This document shows positions 1 through 12,119 of a stretch of 64,000 bases of DNA, one piece after another. Origin of the DNA: Magicicada septendecula (lineage: Eukaryota; Arthropoda; Insecta; Hemiptera; Cicadidae); the NCBI GenBank assembly GCA_034769895.1, contig CM068374.1, positions 356,969,802 through 357,033,801 of the forward strand, in the 5' to 3' direction. The position numbers and the translations under genes are program-made. The notes under the pieces are model-generated. The model did no database searches. It was not told the origin of the DNA and saw only the letters and a list, made by a program, of their open reading frames with translations. Position 1 is the first letter of the stretch; each line of letters starts with the position of its first letter.

Positions 1-946
1 TTTATGGTAAAAACATTGAACATTGTACTCCTAAGTGGTACTAAAGCTTCCAAGATGGTCGTGTATCAGGTGAAGATAGTTATATAACATGAAGATCATG
101 GTACCTTGTTCCATCAATTTTTATTACTAGTGCTACCATCAATAATTACTACTAACTGGCTATTTTACATCATTTGCATGAAGTGTATGAAAAGATAGTT
201 TATAGAAATTGCACCGTAGTAATTTTGTAATTGTTTGCTGAACAAATGTTTAGCGAAAAGTGACGCTGTTACGTTCCTGTAACTACCATATTTACTAGAT
301 ATGGCTGTATGTGACCTTTCCCTCTTTCAAAGGACGATAGAAACTATAAAAGGATAACACTTCACAACTGGTGAAGACCAAAAATTAAAAAAAAAACAAT
401 TCAGGTTATATCAAGTCTGTACCAGAGAGTGAATTCTAGAATTGTTTAAAGACAGAAAAAAACATTAACATATTTGCGTTATAACTGATGGTAGATTACT
501 TAGGAATGGAGTATATATAAATGCTGATGAATAAAGACATAATCTTACAAATCCTAAAACATCGCATAAATGTTTTTGCAAAATCTCACATAATTTTTCA
601 TAAAATCTCATATAATGGTATCATAAATTTTAGTTTTGGCTAAGTTAAAAGCATTTGTGTTTATCAGTGGCATTAGAAAGTCAGTACTTCATACAGTCCA
701 TATTAGTAATTTCATAATACATTTGTATATATTAACCAAAATATGTGGGTAACATTTTGTGAATATTTCATATTCAATTTATTGATTTGCCATTTTTTTA
801 ATATAGTTATTTATTTTAATAAATTATCAAGTTATATGTTGTAAATCATTTAATTCATGTTTTTTTTTATGATCACAAACGTTATTGATTTTATGATTGT
901 GCAATCTGAGTGCATTACTAATGTTAACAATTTTGTTATGTTATAG
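1..946. other. Intronic AT-rich sequence, no gene seen
   Basis: I see no coding stretch, recognisable repeat or RNA gene here. The segment ends in a splice acceptor (TTATAG at 941-946) for the exon that follows, so it is most simply read as an upstream intron of the + strand host gene. Confidence 0.6.
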
Positions 947-1024
947 AAAGAACCTCTCCAGTTTGAAGTACACCTGAAAGGAGCCCCAGAGGAGGTTATT
1001 CAGCTTGTGAACAATATTAAAGAG
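947..1024 (+). CDS. Internal coding exon of the host gene (26 codons)
   Basis: This is a 78-bp open segment bounded by an AG acceptor (ending at 946) and a GT donor (starting at 1025), phase 0 at both ends. It encodes a peptide beginning KEPLQFEVHLKGAPEEV and ending LVNNIKE. The residue composition is balanced and mixed, unlike the AT-driven Lys/Asn/Ile or Phe/Leu strings of the surrounding noncoding DNA. The phase matches the exon at 56011, so the two join without changing frame. I do not recognise the protein, and no catalytic motif is visible in so short a piece. The linkage to the 56-kb exons is inferred from strand, phase and character; a transcript would be needed to prove it. Confidence 0.65.
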
Positions 1025-1890
1025 GTAGCTATTATTTCGATTTGTTTAGATATCGACAGGTCATTGTGTGCATATATGTTAGTCAAATTGTTACCGACTT
1101 CAATTCGTTCACAATTCAATTCCATGTGTCATTTTATCTCAGTGATTTATCTGTAGTTTAGTAAGTGTGTTACTGACTTGTCATTCTTTAAAAAGTCCAA
1201 CGGCTTTCTGTATGTAAATGGCATAATACATATTCAGTTGGCTGTGAGCGAATGGCTTCTACACACTGATAAGGTGGTTTATCCTATGCCCTTGTTGCTC
1301 TCTGTTGCTTTTTCTGTCTGTTAGCATCTCTGAATCCCATTGGCTGTATGGTAAATAAAGCCGTTTGTTTTTAAACAGCTGTTTATAACCACAGATTCAC
1401 AGTTCATTGAGTTATTGTTGTTATATCTATCGCTTTTGCCCTTCTTTCTAGAAATATTGTGTATTTAAAACTGTGCGCAAGAACAGTCTGAATTATATTT
1501 TTTCGTAATGTACTGTAATGTCGTCCACTAAAATTGGAAATTGTGTATATTGAAATTAATTAAGGTACAAGAATAATAACTGGTATCACTATAAACTGAT
1601 ACACTGAAATTGTATCGTCTTTCCTAATGTAACTTATGTTGAATAGTGGGCATATTGGTGCAGAATAGTAGCGTGAAAATAAACAAATTAACAAATGGAT
1701 GCTTAAAATATCCTGGGAGTATAGAATACGAACATCTGTCCATTTTAGAGCAAACAAAAAGTAATGTCCATTCATGGTGTAGTTGAACCATAATAAGGGA
1801 GAACACTTCTGGTGTAAAAATAGTTACAATAGTATTGGTGTACCAATAGTTACATCTTCTGCAAATATTTGTGCTGAACACAACACATAA

Positions 1891-1894
<4 letters not shown>
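1025..1894. other. Intron sequence without recognisable content
   Basis: About 870 bp of AT-rich DNA. The short ORFs present have no domain character. I see no repeat boundary until the TA tract at 1895. Confidence 0.5.

Positions 1895-1928
<34 letters not shown>
1895..1928. repeat. (TA)n microsatellite flanking an LTR
   Basis: A pure alternating TA tract of about 34 bp that runs directly into the TGTAAC start of the LTR-like repeat at 1929. The same TA-tract/TGTAAC junction occurs at 29218 and, one base off pure TA, at 39858. Confidence 0.9.
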
Positions 1929-1931
<3 letters not shown>

Positions 1932-4900
1932 AACAGTACAGACTGTCCCATAAAAATCAACTAGCTGAGTAAAAAGAAATGATGATAACCAGTAGTAAAT
2001 TTACTATCAGCATTCAGTGACAATACAACATAACCTGACGATTTGACAGAGACATTGACAAAGACTAGTTCCCTAATAGATTAGTTAAGTGAGAATAAAA
2101 AACAAGTAAACAAAATCAAATACCATAAATAAAATAAAAGGTGAAATAACTGATATTTACAAAATGTATTAAAGTAGTGTAAACAGCACATTAGCTGAGT
2201 AATTGAAAAGTAATAACTAGCATAAGAAATAAAATGAAATATATTGTTGATAATAATAAACTATAGATGAATAATGATCAATGAACAATTAAAATAAGAT
2301 TAACAGTATAATCACAAAGTTAGATCAACCTTGAAAGAAAGGTATGCTAAGGCATAATGAATTATGATTAGAGAAAAATTAATGAAAGAACAAATTGTAT
2401 ATGTTCTAATTATAAATGATATCAAATGTAATTAACAATATAAAGAACTTTATATATTTAAAAATGTTAGAAGATGGTTAATTTTGTAAAAAGATGTATT
2501 ATCAGGTAAGGTGAACAAAACCTTATTATGAATTGTGTAAAATAAGAGAATGATATAAGATGAGTTAAAGTAACTTGATGAATAATAAATAATGTAATAA
2601 AAGCTCAAAATAATGACTAGGGCCAAGGTGCCAAGTGACAATAAGATTATGCAATAACTAGCACATGATTTATAAGAAAATCAAAACAAATAGTAAAATG
2701 TCTGTAATAAAGGCATAAATAAAGACAAAACAATTAATGACCCACAACAACTTATGTAGAGTGCATACTGAAGGAAGTATAGTAATTATAAAAAGAAACA
2801 TGAAATAATAGACAAACAAATGATGACAAATCAGATTATGAAAATAATAATAAAATATAATAAAGAGACCATACTATACAGAGTATAGGAAAATAATAAT
2901 ACCAATAATGTAAAAGGTGTAATATCACCAAACAATGTCAAGTAAAATAAGTATAGGAAGTAAGGGTAATTTTGAATAATTAATAATGAAAGAACGAAGC
3001 CATTAAATGATAATAATCAATTGTGTTATAAGAATTATTAATGTTCAGCTGGATACAGCAGATTTAGAGAATAATATGTTAATTTTAGTAATATAATTGT
3101 GTTCAAAGTAGTAAAAAATGATTGATTAATAAATGTTAAAAAATACAGAAATAGAATCTGCAGATTGTAGCAGAAGACATTTGGAATAAAACAATATTTA
3201 AGGTAGGGTATCATTAAGAGGTAGTTTATAAATGAAAAATGTATCCAAACTGGCCGCTATTCATCTCAAAATAACCAGCAAGGAACGAGCAATACGATGC
3301 TAGTAATAGATTAAAATTTGTAATTAGATTAAATGAGAAACAAACATAAATATGATAAATTTTGTGAATTTTGGAAGGGAACGGGGTAATACTAACAATA
3401 ATAATAACCCACACTAAGAAACAATTATGTAAGAGCTATTTTTAGAATGACCGCATCATGACGTCATTTTTAACCAATCAGAAAATTAGATGAGAAATTA
3501 ATTGTCGAAGCCAAGCGGAATCTGAAGTGACTATATATACAGAAGTATGAAGGAACAGACACACATTTTTTTGAATTCCATTCCGGCAGATACTACAAGG
3601 ACTCCGTATCAAAATTTTAATCAAAATATTATTAAACAACCGCAGGGAAGTTACCTATTTAGTAAAGTGCATCACGACAAGCAGTTTTCCTTTAACTAGT
3701 AGTGCGAAACCATAAGAACGAGGTTAGAAGAGTTACCTAACCAAATATTTAACCACAAGAAGTTTTAATCGTTCATTCGCGGAAAAGTGAAGTGTACGAT
3801 CAGTGTATTGAGATCGTAAAGTGAATACATAATAATCCAAAGAGATTATCAATCAGGGAGTACAGTGCCAAATATAATTACAGTGTTCAAATATTATGTC
3901 ACTAGCATACGATATAATTCCGAAATAATACACTTATGTACTGAACACCAAACACTAATACTATAAGAATTAAAGATTGTCCATACTTTTTTCAAAAGGA
4001 ATTATAAAATTCCAATACAAGAATTAACGATTTAGGCTAACCGTAGTTAACCTCAAAACTTGTAGAGGTCAGACGAACATTTCGTTAACAAGTCTGAATT
4101 TTTAAAGTTGTCTAACCTATTAATAAACTTTTGTAAAGCATCATAACTCGAGGCATAGTTATTTTATTCTGTAATTCCAAAGGATTCACCCTTGAGGTAT
4201 AAAAAATTTGTAAATAAATAAACAGTTAATTAGAGTCATCATTGCCAACCTTCTGGGTTAGGAGAGAATTAAGCCAGGTATATTGTAATCCATAAATCAT
4301 TGTTGAGTTGAATGTATAGAGATAAAATAAGCACTCAGTGAGCAATAAAACAGTAAAATATTAATTAACAAACGTTGTAAGAAATTATTTAAGCAATTTT
4401 TGGTTATTTTTCTTATTTGAAAGAGTTGCAAATTCAAGGCACTCAAACAGTTAAGTTGGCGGCTTGGACATGTGAAGCGCCAACCATTCAAATTTATAAA
4501 CAAAACAAAAGAAAATTAGTTAATTAAATTCATTTAATCGTACAATCAAGGAAATAATTCAATGATATTAATTAAAATTGATGTAATTTATTCATTGAAT
4601 AAATTATTTTATGGAATAAGAACCAGAGATTCCATATGGGGCCCAAATAACACAAACTTAGCTCACTTACTAGTAAACAGTGCTGATATACTGTTTTGAC
4701 TACTTCATTGTTTTATAACATACTGAGACCAATTGAACAACCAATACAAACAGACATAAGGTACCAGTTCTACACCAAAGGTACATGAAAGTTATAATTA
4801 CTTTATAATGTAGTCAAAACAACACTACTACTGTACAACGACAATTTAGGTCTACGGAAGTGCGACGGAACGTCAAGAGGATTCCAAAGTGAACAAAACT

Positions 4901-5072
4901 CAATTAAATGAGATTACAATAATTAATAATTAATTAAACAATAAAAATTAATTAAACATGAAAGAACAAGATTAAATCAAATTAAATAATAAAAATAAAA
5001 TTATTTAATAAATTTAATTAAATAGAATATAATCAAATCGAGGTACGCACTCGGTACATTATTTTATTTACA
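1929..5072 (+). repeat. Probable solo or truncated long LTR (family X copy W, + orientation)
   Basis: The segment begins TGTAACAGTACAG directly after a (TA)n tract and ends ATTATTTTATTTACA directly before a Penelope 3' end. Its start resembles the reverse complements of the X-family LTR ends at 8784 and 15531 (TGTAACGTGACAG, TGTAGCATGACAG). Its end resembles the reverse complements of the X-family starts at 5307 and 18292 (ATTATTTTAGTTACA, ATTATTTTGTTACA). It is A-rich, carries promoter-like sites near its middle, and has no coding capacity. No convincing target-site duplication is visible, so the exact ends and whether it is a solo LTR remain uncertain. Confidence 0.5.
3459..3540 (+). promoter_or_regulatory. 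CRE, CCAAT box and TATA box inside LTR W
   Basis: A full palindromic CRE (TGACGTCA, 3459-3466), a CCAAT box (3473-3477) and a TATA-like run (CTATATATAC, 3531-3540) lie in the correct order and spacing for a + strand RNA polymerase II promoter. They sit in the middle of the LTR-like repeat, where U3 would meet R. This supports the + orientation of the copy. Activity is inferred. Confidence 0.5.
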
Positions 5073-5306
5073 TTATTACATTTAATATTTATAAATAAAT
5101 TTACTTCAAGATATACCTTTTTTCCTTATTAGGAATATGTTTCGGGTACCATCTTGTACCCATCCTCAGCCTTCCGGTTTTTGTGTCTGGTGAAGTACAT
5201 ATGTGTTGTTGGTTGACTCTTATTACTGTGGCTTCCTGTTGGCTTCTGGTACTTCAAATTGGTTTTATTGTGTGTGATTGTGGTGTATGTATTAGTTTTT
5301 GTGTAT
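5073..5306 (-). mobile_element. Penelope-like element, 3' fragment (copy 2)
   Basis: The reverse complement matches the last ~230 bp of the Penelope-like element at 15532-18239, including its hammerhead ribozyme and the run before its 3' tail. It carries no coding sequence. It is cut off on the right by the TGTAAC start of the X-family LTR at 5307, and on the left it abuts LTR W inside the Penelope tail. Confidence 0.75.
5133..5204 (-). ncRNA. Hammerhead ribozyme motif in Penelope copy 2
   Basis: On the minus strand the core CTGAGGA (consensus CUGANGA) is followed by a stem II GGGTAC/GTACCC with loop AAGATG, then GAAAC. Stem I is CTTC/GAAG. Stem III pairs an ACATATGT-side strand with the sequence after GAAAC. 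Hammerhead ribozymes are established components of Penelope-like elements. Here stem II has six Watson-Crick pairs, where copy 1 has a G-T wobble. Confidence 0.75.
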
Positions 5307-8300
5307 TGTAACTAAAATAATACAATTCTGTGTGTTTAATGTTCTGATGTAATCAAGCCCCACTGTTTGGGCTAGCCAATTTGTAACTTAACTCTGTTAC
5401 TCTCTTTTGATGAATGGTGTTTAATTGGTGTGGCTCTCGAGTCTTCCTGGTCTGAAACGCTTCCTTAGTTTCCCAGTTGATCGAGTCCCAAATGTAGCAA
5501 GACCTGTCAAATAGTGTTATGCTACTGAAGAGATGTATGTGTAGTATCACCAAAACGTTTTAATATAAAAATGTTGCTGGTTGAAGAAATAAAAAAAAAA
5601 TTGTTTAAAAAAAATTTTTATAATTAAAAAAATTTTTTCTTTTAATTAATTAATTAATTAAAATCAATTAATTAATAGTGTTCTGTGAAGTTTTAAAACG
5701 TGTGTCACTCCTCTAAGAAATTTTATTGAGGTTCTTGTATTTTCCAAATAAACTACAACCACTCATAAGATTGTCTCCAGGACAATCAATATTTGTGTAC
5801 TTTTCCGTTTTGGAGGTTATCTTCCTTTGTCTGTGGTAAAATTCTGGTAGTTTGCTACTAATATTATATTAATTATAATTTATTATATTAATGAAAGAAA
5901 GAACTAATTCAGAGTGAAAAGTATAAAAGTTTTATTAAATAATTGAAAATTAGACTCTTTTCGATTATAAAATCGACTCTCAGGGTATCGAAACAGTTAC
6001 AATGTTTGATATATAAAATTCAGAAAAGGTTCTTTGAACAACTAATTATGATCAAAGTCAGAGAAATCGGGCCAATATTTAAAAAATATAACGTTACAAC
6101 AAGTTAATTACTAATACTAAGTACATACATTGAAAAAATAAATTGGAATAAAATAATTTGTTGTCACCAACACAGCTGACAGGAACAAGAAGGCGTTGCT
6201 CACAACGAATGAAAATGGCTGCCGTGAAGTTAGCAAAAATGTCCTCCATATATGCGACGTTCCAAAATTGATATTTTCTGGTAGTATTCACGTCCTGGCG
6301 TCTGCAAATCTTGCTTCTGATGTTGTGTAGTGTCTTGAGTGAAGTTTCTGTGTTGTATTTAGTATATCTGTGTAGTTATAAGTTCGTTCACTTTTTATGA
6401 TTCAGGCACTAATGTATGGTTATGTGGTATACTGTTTTCTTGTGTTTTATAGTGTTTTTTCGGTGTAGTTATGTGCTGTCCAGTGTTATTTAGTCTTTAT
6501 CAATTGATTTTGTCACTATGTGGACGTTCCAGAATGATTTTATTCGCCACTCGCGATTTTACAAAAACGTATCGTTCACTTACTCGACATTACCATTTTT
6601 AGTTAGGTTAGCTCGGTTATAATCCGCTCGTCAAGTTCACCGTACAATTACCAATAATCAACTAACTTATTTCCTCCAGTTTCGACTAAACTCTTAGCCA
6701 ATATAATATTATTCTTACATTGTTCAAATATAATTTTGCATCCTGTGCATATTTCAAAATACATTATATAACTGCCTATACTTTGGTTATTAATCAATTT
6801 TATTTGCTAGATGTAATTTAAATTAATCCTTCAGTTCATTCGGCGTATTTTAAGATTGAATAATGCCGTTTTATAATGTTTTCTGTCTAAAATTAGTAAT
6901 TTTACTTTCATTTTGTATTTAGTAAAAAATTAAAAATTAACTTCCTGTCATTATGCAAATTCAGCCATTTTTCAGTTATATTTATTATTAATAATCTCAT
7001 ATTGTATTAAAAGGTTTATATTCCCTTATTTTCTTGTAATTAATTGAATTGGTTAAATTCTAAAATATTATTTTGGAATATATGACTCCCCTCTCCAAAT
7101 TTCTGAGTTTTGTCATTTTCATTTTTATTTATAATTCTGAATATAATTTTATAAAATCTTTCTAAGTGGTATGTGTAATTATATGGCTTCATCTCAGGTT
7201 TATTTTATCTAAATCCCTTTTGTTTAATTGCATTTAAATGATTAATTTCTCTGTTTTGATGAAGTTTGGTTTTCATTCTTTGGCCTAGATTTTTTAACAA
7301 GTTTTTTCTTACAAAATATTTTTACAAACAATAAATGATGTGTGATACCCTCTCTGACTTTTAAAAATAGTATTATAAACTAAACATTTTTTCAAATAAC
7401 ACAACAATAATTAGTATTGGTTACAATACAATGACCAGTTAAACAAATAAGGAATATTTTCAAATAAATTGTTGTCTTCAACATTCAGACATTTTTTACA
7501 ATCAAATACATATTTCTAACATATAAATATTATTCACAAAAAAGGTTTTTTACCAACTAACATCTTAATTACTTATTACTTATTAACACCAGTAATAAAT
7601 ATATTTACAGGTATGATGTTAGTTGTTGAAAATTTAAATAAATGTCTTTATATCTAATACATTTTAAAATCCTTATCCTATATTTACAAAAACCTTATAT
7701 CTATATTCTTATTTGCTAACTACTATACTAAGTGGGATTATGCAGTTCTTTACACTGTCTTTTAAATATTGTATTTGGGGAATTGTACCCTGTCATAGTA
7801 TAACTAAATCTGTTTTTTCTCATTCTATATAAAACAAAATGTTACTTTAAACAGATTTATATCTTGTTATTATTCAAAGTAACATATTCACATGGTTCCA
7901 CTTTTAAGTCACTGAAAGTTGCATATTTCATTGTATTCAATGTTTGTGATTGCCAAGAATGAAACACAAGGTTTATTTTCTATAATACCCAAAACTAGCA
8001 CTGGTTCACTTTACACTTTTATTTTGTTATTTCTAAATGGTCGTGTAGTCTTATTAACATAATAAATTGGTTAGTGTTTTACAATGGAGATTTGTTCCTT
8101 GGGTACTATATTATTGTTTCATCTTGGTTCACTGGCAACTCTTACTTTACACACTTTTCTCTCTTAATTTTATGTACATGTTGTTACTGTCCAAGACTAT
8201 CTCGTTATACTTTTATTGGTATTTTACTATTTATTTTGGGAATATGGGGATATGGGTGTCTTTTATAAGAGCTTAACATCTTCCTCAGGATGCTGCCTTC

Positions 8301-8784
8301 TTCTTCTTTCTTCTGTCTTCTTGGACTGGTATCTTCTCCATCTTCTTCTTGATGCCATCGGGTTTCTTCGGATTTCTTCATCTTCTTCGGGTTTCTTGGG
8401 ATTTCTTCATCTTCTTCGGAATTTTAGAAATACATCACCTTTATTGGTGGATCTTGGCTTAATCAGGGTTTCTTTCTCATTTTGTTTATATATCCTCGTT
8501 GTGGTTTTGGTCATACTTTATTGTTTCTTTATTTCCTCCTTACCTTCCTGGGTTATATGTTTTTAAAAAACCTTGGGTTATTAGACTGGTTTTGGATGAC
8601 TCATCACTAGTAACTTAGTTTATTTGAACTTATATTTTTTCAATAATAATGATTGTTTTGCACAGTTGCTATGAATTAATTTTTTATATTAAACTTAATG
8701 CTTTCTTCCAGATTTAAATGTTATAATTTTATAATTCTAATGATCAAATGCCATTCATTATTTTGCATATATCTGTCACGTTAC
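5307..8784 (-). repeat. X-family LTR, copy A (left, 3' LTR of a minus-strand element)
   Basis: The segment starts TGTAACTAAAATAATAC and ends CTGTCACGTTACA, so it has TG...CA ends with short inverted termini. Immediately to its right, on the minus strand, lies a purine-rich tract (GGAGGAGAGCAATC) that resembles the polypurine tract before the 3' LTR of element Z. This orients the element to the minus strand. The body is T-rich on the + strand and shares motifs with copies B, C and D (GGTTCTTTGAAC near 6030, a YY1-like site at 6212). A tRNA-Lys-like primer-binding motif lies at 5356-5387, about 50 bp inside the left end. It contains no gene; the small + strand ORF near 8216-8566 is a simple TTC/CTT-rich stretch. 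Confidence 0.55.
6212..6223. promoter_or_regulatory. YY1/Pho-like site in LTR copy A
   Basis: AAAATGGCTGCC. The GGCTGCC/GCCAT core recurs at the equivalent place in LTR copies B, C and D, although these copies are otherwise strongly diverged. Confidence 0.4.
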
Positions 8785-9436
8785 AGATTGCTCTCCTCCA
8801 GAAGTAATTATTTCAGACATTTTTATGGATGAAATAATTTCTTATGATAATTTCATCATTTCTTATATTTCATTTTCCTCTCCATTTCTATATTGACCTT
8901 TTATATTAGAGTTTAATTAATTTTATATATATAGTTACTTATTTTACTACTGATCCTTTTCGGATAGTTAGTGTCTTCTGAGATATTATTATTTTTGTAA
9001 TACATTTTCTTTCTTTATAAACTTCGTGTTGCATCCTTGGGATATTAATTCCCTAACATTCCCTATCACGTGGGCTGGGGCAGATCAGAGGGGCACTGTA
9101 CGCTACACAATCTCTGCTGGCCATACACCACTTCTACAATTTGAGTCCAGAGGCATATTCATCTCTGCTCAAAAAACATAATGCTGCTGGAATTATCTTC
9201 AGTCAGTCATCGAATAAATAAATAAAAAGTAGTCTCATTTTTGACTAATAAAAATATCTTTGGATTCTTCACTTCGTAGTTTCTCAGATTATCTCACATT
9301 TTCTATCTTAATAAATCTTCATAATTATTATTATACTCATTATATATACATTTTTCTAAACTCTTAACTTGTCTGATATATTTATTTTAATTATGGTTGA
9401 AAACCTTTCTTTTAATAATTCTGGTTACTGGTTACA
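8785..9436. other. Short internal region between X-family LTR copies A and B
   Basis: About 650 bp between the end of copy A and a TGTAACTC motif at 9437 that may begin copy B. I see no gag or pol homology on either strand, which would make the 5307-15531 element non-autonomous. No primer-binding site is evident next to 9437, so that boundary is weak. Confidence 0.35.
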
Positions 9437-10044
9437 GTGTAACTCTTTTTCTTCTCCATCTGAATTCTCTTTATACTTCCTTCTGGTTACTTACAGTGTT
9501 AGCATGGTCTTTACATATAGCATTTTCTTATTCATTATTTGAATGGTCTTAATATATTATATTTCATTTTTAAATTTGTATTTGTATTCTAGATATACAG
9601 GTTGTTATTTTGATCATTTTGGTTTAAACATTTTGGTTCTTTCCCTTCTCTTAGAAAGTTATTAATCCGCCTTCGCATTCATTAACATTAATTCATTTAT
9701 ATTATATTTCATGTGGTATTTCTTCTCTTTGCATTTCCTATAGGTATTATTATTATTATTAGTTCAAAATCATCTTCTCCATATGTTTGGTATGAGTTGT
9801 TCTTCTTTGCTCTTAATTAACTGTTTTCATTATCGTTTCATAAGTAATTAGTCTCTTTGCTTCCAAATTTTTTCCTTCTCTTTCATATTACACTCTTTTT
9901 GTTTTTCTTCTCTACTCCTTCAAATGCTAATGTGAACATCTAGCATTTATTCTGGATTAAAGTTAATTCTCTTTTCTGAATTAATCACTTTATCTTCTTC
10001 TAAATTCAATTATCAATGGAACATATTTATTTTTGGAACTTTGT

Positions 10045-10535
10045 TAGTTTTATTCAAAATTCAAACTCTTCTTGTTATTTAATGGCAAAACACTTCTCAT
10101 AAATCATTGTAATAAGTTGATCTTATCTTGTTTCAAAGTTCTGACGTTCTATCAACATTCAAATTCTGTTTAATTCATTTATTCCCAGAATTGTTTCCTT
10201 CAAAATTGTTTATAGTAAGGTGATCTTACAATTATTTCTGAATGTTTTGGTATTTCTCTAAATTCAAATTCTTCTTAATTATTTACCATAAAGTTTTCTC
10301 ACAAAATTAGTTATAGTAAGTTGGTCTTACTTCATTTTTAAATTTTTTGTATATTAACTTCAAAATTACTTTCTTCTATTTTTCCATAAAGTTTCTTCTT
10401 AAATATTTGATAGTAAGATGTGCTTACATTTGTTTTTAAATTTTGTTGGTTATACAAAAAAATTCTTCCTTTTAAATTGCCATAAAGTGTTTTCTCCAAA
10501 TCATTGGTAGTAAGTTGTACTTGCTATATAAAGCT
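10045..10535. repeat. ~100-bp minisatellite, five degenerate units
   Basis: Five successive units each contain an ATTCAAA-type block, a CCATAAAG-type block and a palindromic block of the form GTAAG-5nt-CTTAC (for example GTAAGTTGGTCTTAC). Units start near 10045, 10150, 10252, 10351 and 10451. The last unit runs into TATATAAAG. The array is inside LTR copy B and has no counterpart of this length in the other copies. Confidence 0.65.
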
Positions 10536-10790
10536 CGACTCTTTCACAGGGGTAATCGATTCTCAATACAGGTTATATTATATAAATATTTTCGAATGGT
10601 TCTTTGAACGGTTATAATTATAATAGTCAGAGAAGTGACAAGTATAGAAAGTATAACATTCACAAAATAAATCTTAATAATTAATAAATGACAATTGGAT
10701 AATAAGATATAATGTTTATAATGCACAATTTTATACTCAATGGTGACTGGATGAAATCATTCAATGTAGGCGCTTTGCATTCTGGGAACC

Positions 10791-10803
10791 ATCATGGCGG
10801 CGA
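10791..10803. promoter_or_regulatory. YY1/Pho-like site in LTR copy B
   Basis: ATCATGGCGGCG, equivalent in position to the sites at 6212, 26800 and 37658. Confidence 0.4.
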
Positions 10804-11570
10804 CTTCGCTACTGCCGTAAAACAGAAATGGTGTCGCTGGATTTTCTGACAATAAAGTTGCCTTCACAACTGCTTTCTGATCTCCGTAATATTGGATAAT
10901 GTCTATTGTGTTGTTAGAGGTGTCCTGGTTAAGTGTTCTGTGTTCACTGACTTTAAATGTTTTGTATTTGGTGTGTTCACTTTTGTCTGTGTGTGGCGAA
11001 AAATCATGAACTTCGTTTGTAATTTGAATTATTAATGTTTGGTAGTTTTATGGGTTTATTTCACTTGTATTCGGTTACGTATGGTTTGTTTTCACTGTTT
11101 GTGGTGGTGTTGTTCACTGATTTTATGTTTAATATACCAATTTCGGTAACTCTCGGTTGTTTCACTGCATGAAATGCTTAACTTTTATACGCCATTAAAA
11201 TATACACTATATAGGTTCTTAGCACGATCTTAAATCAACCATTCGCTTCGAATATTAATTAAGAACTGTTTTACTTCCTTCGTCTCCTGAAATATCTTGC
11301 CAAGTTAATACAGTGGAACTTGGTTATAACGTCATTGAAGGGACCAAAAAAATAATGACGTTATGTCCGAGTGATGTTATAAAAGAGTCGTTATAAAAGA
11401 CCCTTTTTAATCACTAGTAAGGAAGGAGAAATAAAAAAAAAGATCTTTGCATTATTAACATTATTCGTGATATTTATTCTAAAGTTTACAAACTGCATTT
11501 CATTTATACAAACAGCATGAAGAATATTTTGAAAGATCAAAAAGAAAGTACATGTAACTTACATTTAGGC

Positions 11571-12101
11571 TTACTGTTGAAAGTAATCCGTAATTTTCTT
11601 TTGAACGCTCCTTTCTGAAAAATAAATTCTTTCTGTTGTGCTGTGGAGATGCTGCGCTGCATTGAACGTGTCGTCAGACGTCTCTCTAAAGCAGTAAAAT
11701 TGTGAAAGAGTTTCGGCGGCTCTCATTGCTTCCTGTGCTGTCGGACAAACGATGTCGGCATCCTCCTCTTGCTCAGCATCTTCTTCAACACTATCTTCTG
11801 CTTCTATGTTTTTTACTTCCGCGATAATTTCTGTGTCACTCAACACTTGGAATGTTTCTACTTGGTCATCCACTGATGCATAGGAATCAAGTTCATTTCC
11901 AAATTCATTTACGTCGAATTTTTTAATCCACTCCGAGAGCGGCAAGTCGTCGTCTTCGTCATCATCGGGTAAATTTTCACGTACGAGTTGTGCTTTACTA
12001 AAGCATTTTGCTATCGTCTTCTGTGTTACACTCTTCCAAGAGTCGTCTAGGAATTGTATTGCATCTAAGAGTGAAATTGTGGCAGGTTGCGCCGTGTCCA
12101 T
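11571..12101 (-). pseudogene. Tigger transposase, C-terminal 176 residues after the stop
   Basis: This is in the same frame as the upstream 320-residue part, separated only by the TAA at 12120-12122 and six sense codons. It begins with the region that normally follows the third catalytic Asp in Tigger proteins (ISLLDAIQFLDDSWKSVTQ, TIAKCF). It continues into a very acidic stretch (residues ~45-110), as is common in Tigger/jerky-like C-termini. No other disabling change is visible. Confidence 0.85.
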
Positions 12102-12119
12102 ACAGAAAATAATTTTTTG

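Noticed and set aside
8216..8566. 116-codon ORF within LTR copy A
   Set aside because: Produced by TTC/TCT low-complexity repeats (strings of Ser, Leu, Phe). It lies inside a noncoding LTR and is absent from the other copies.
5384..8784. TGTAAC at 5384 as the left end of LTR copy A, with a primer site to its left
   Set aside because: A better start lies at 5307: its TGTAACTAAAATAATA matches the start of copy C, and Penelope sequence ends exactly there. The polypurine tract at 8785 also puts the element's internal region on the other side. The primer-like motif is therefore read as internal to the LTR.
9060..9230. Relatively GC-rich stretch that could be a pol remnant or SINE
   Set aside because: No tRNA-type A/B boxes, and no convincing retroelement homology on translation in either strand.
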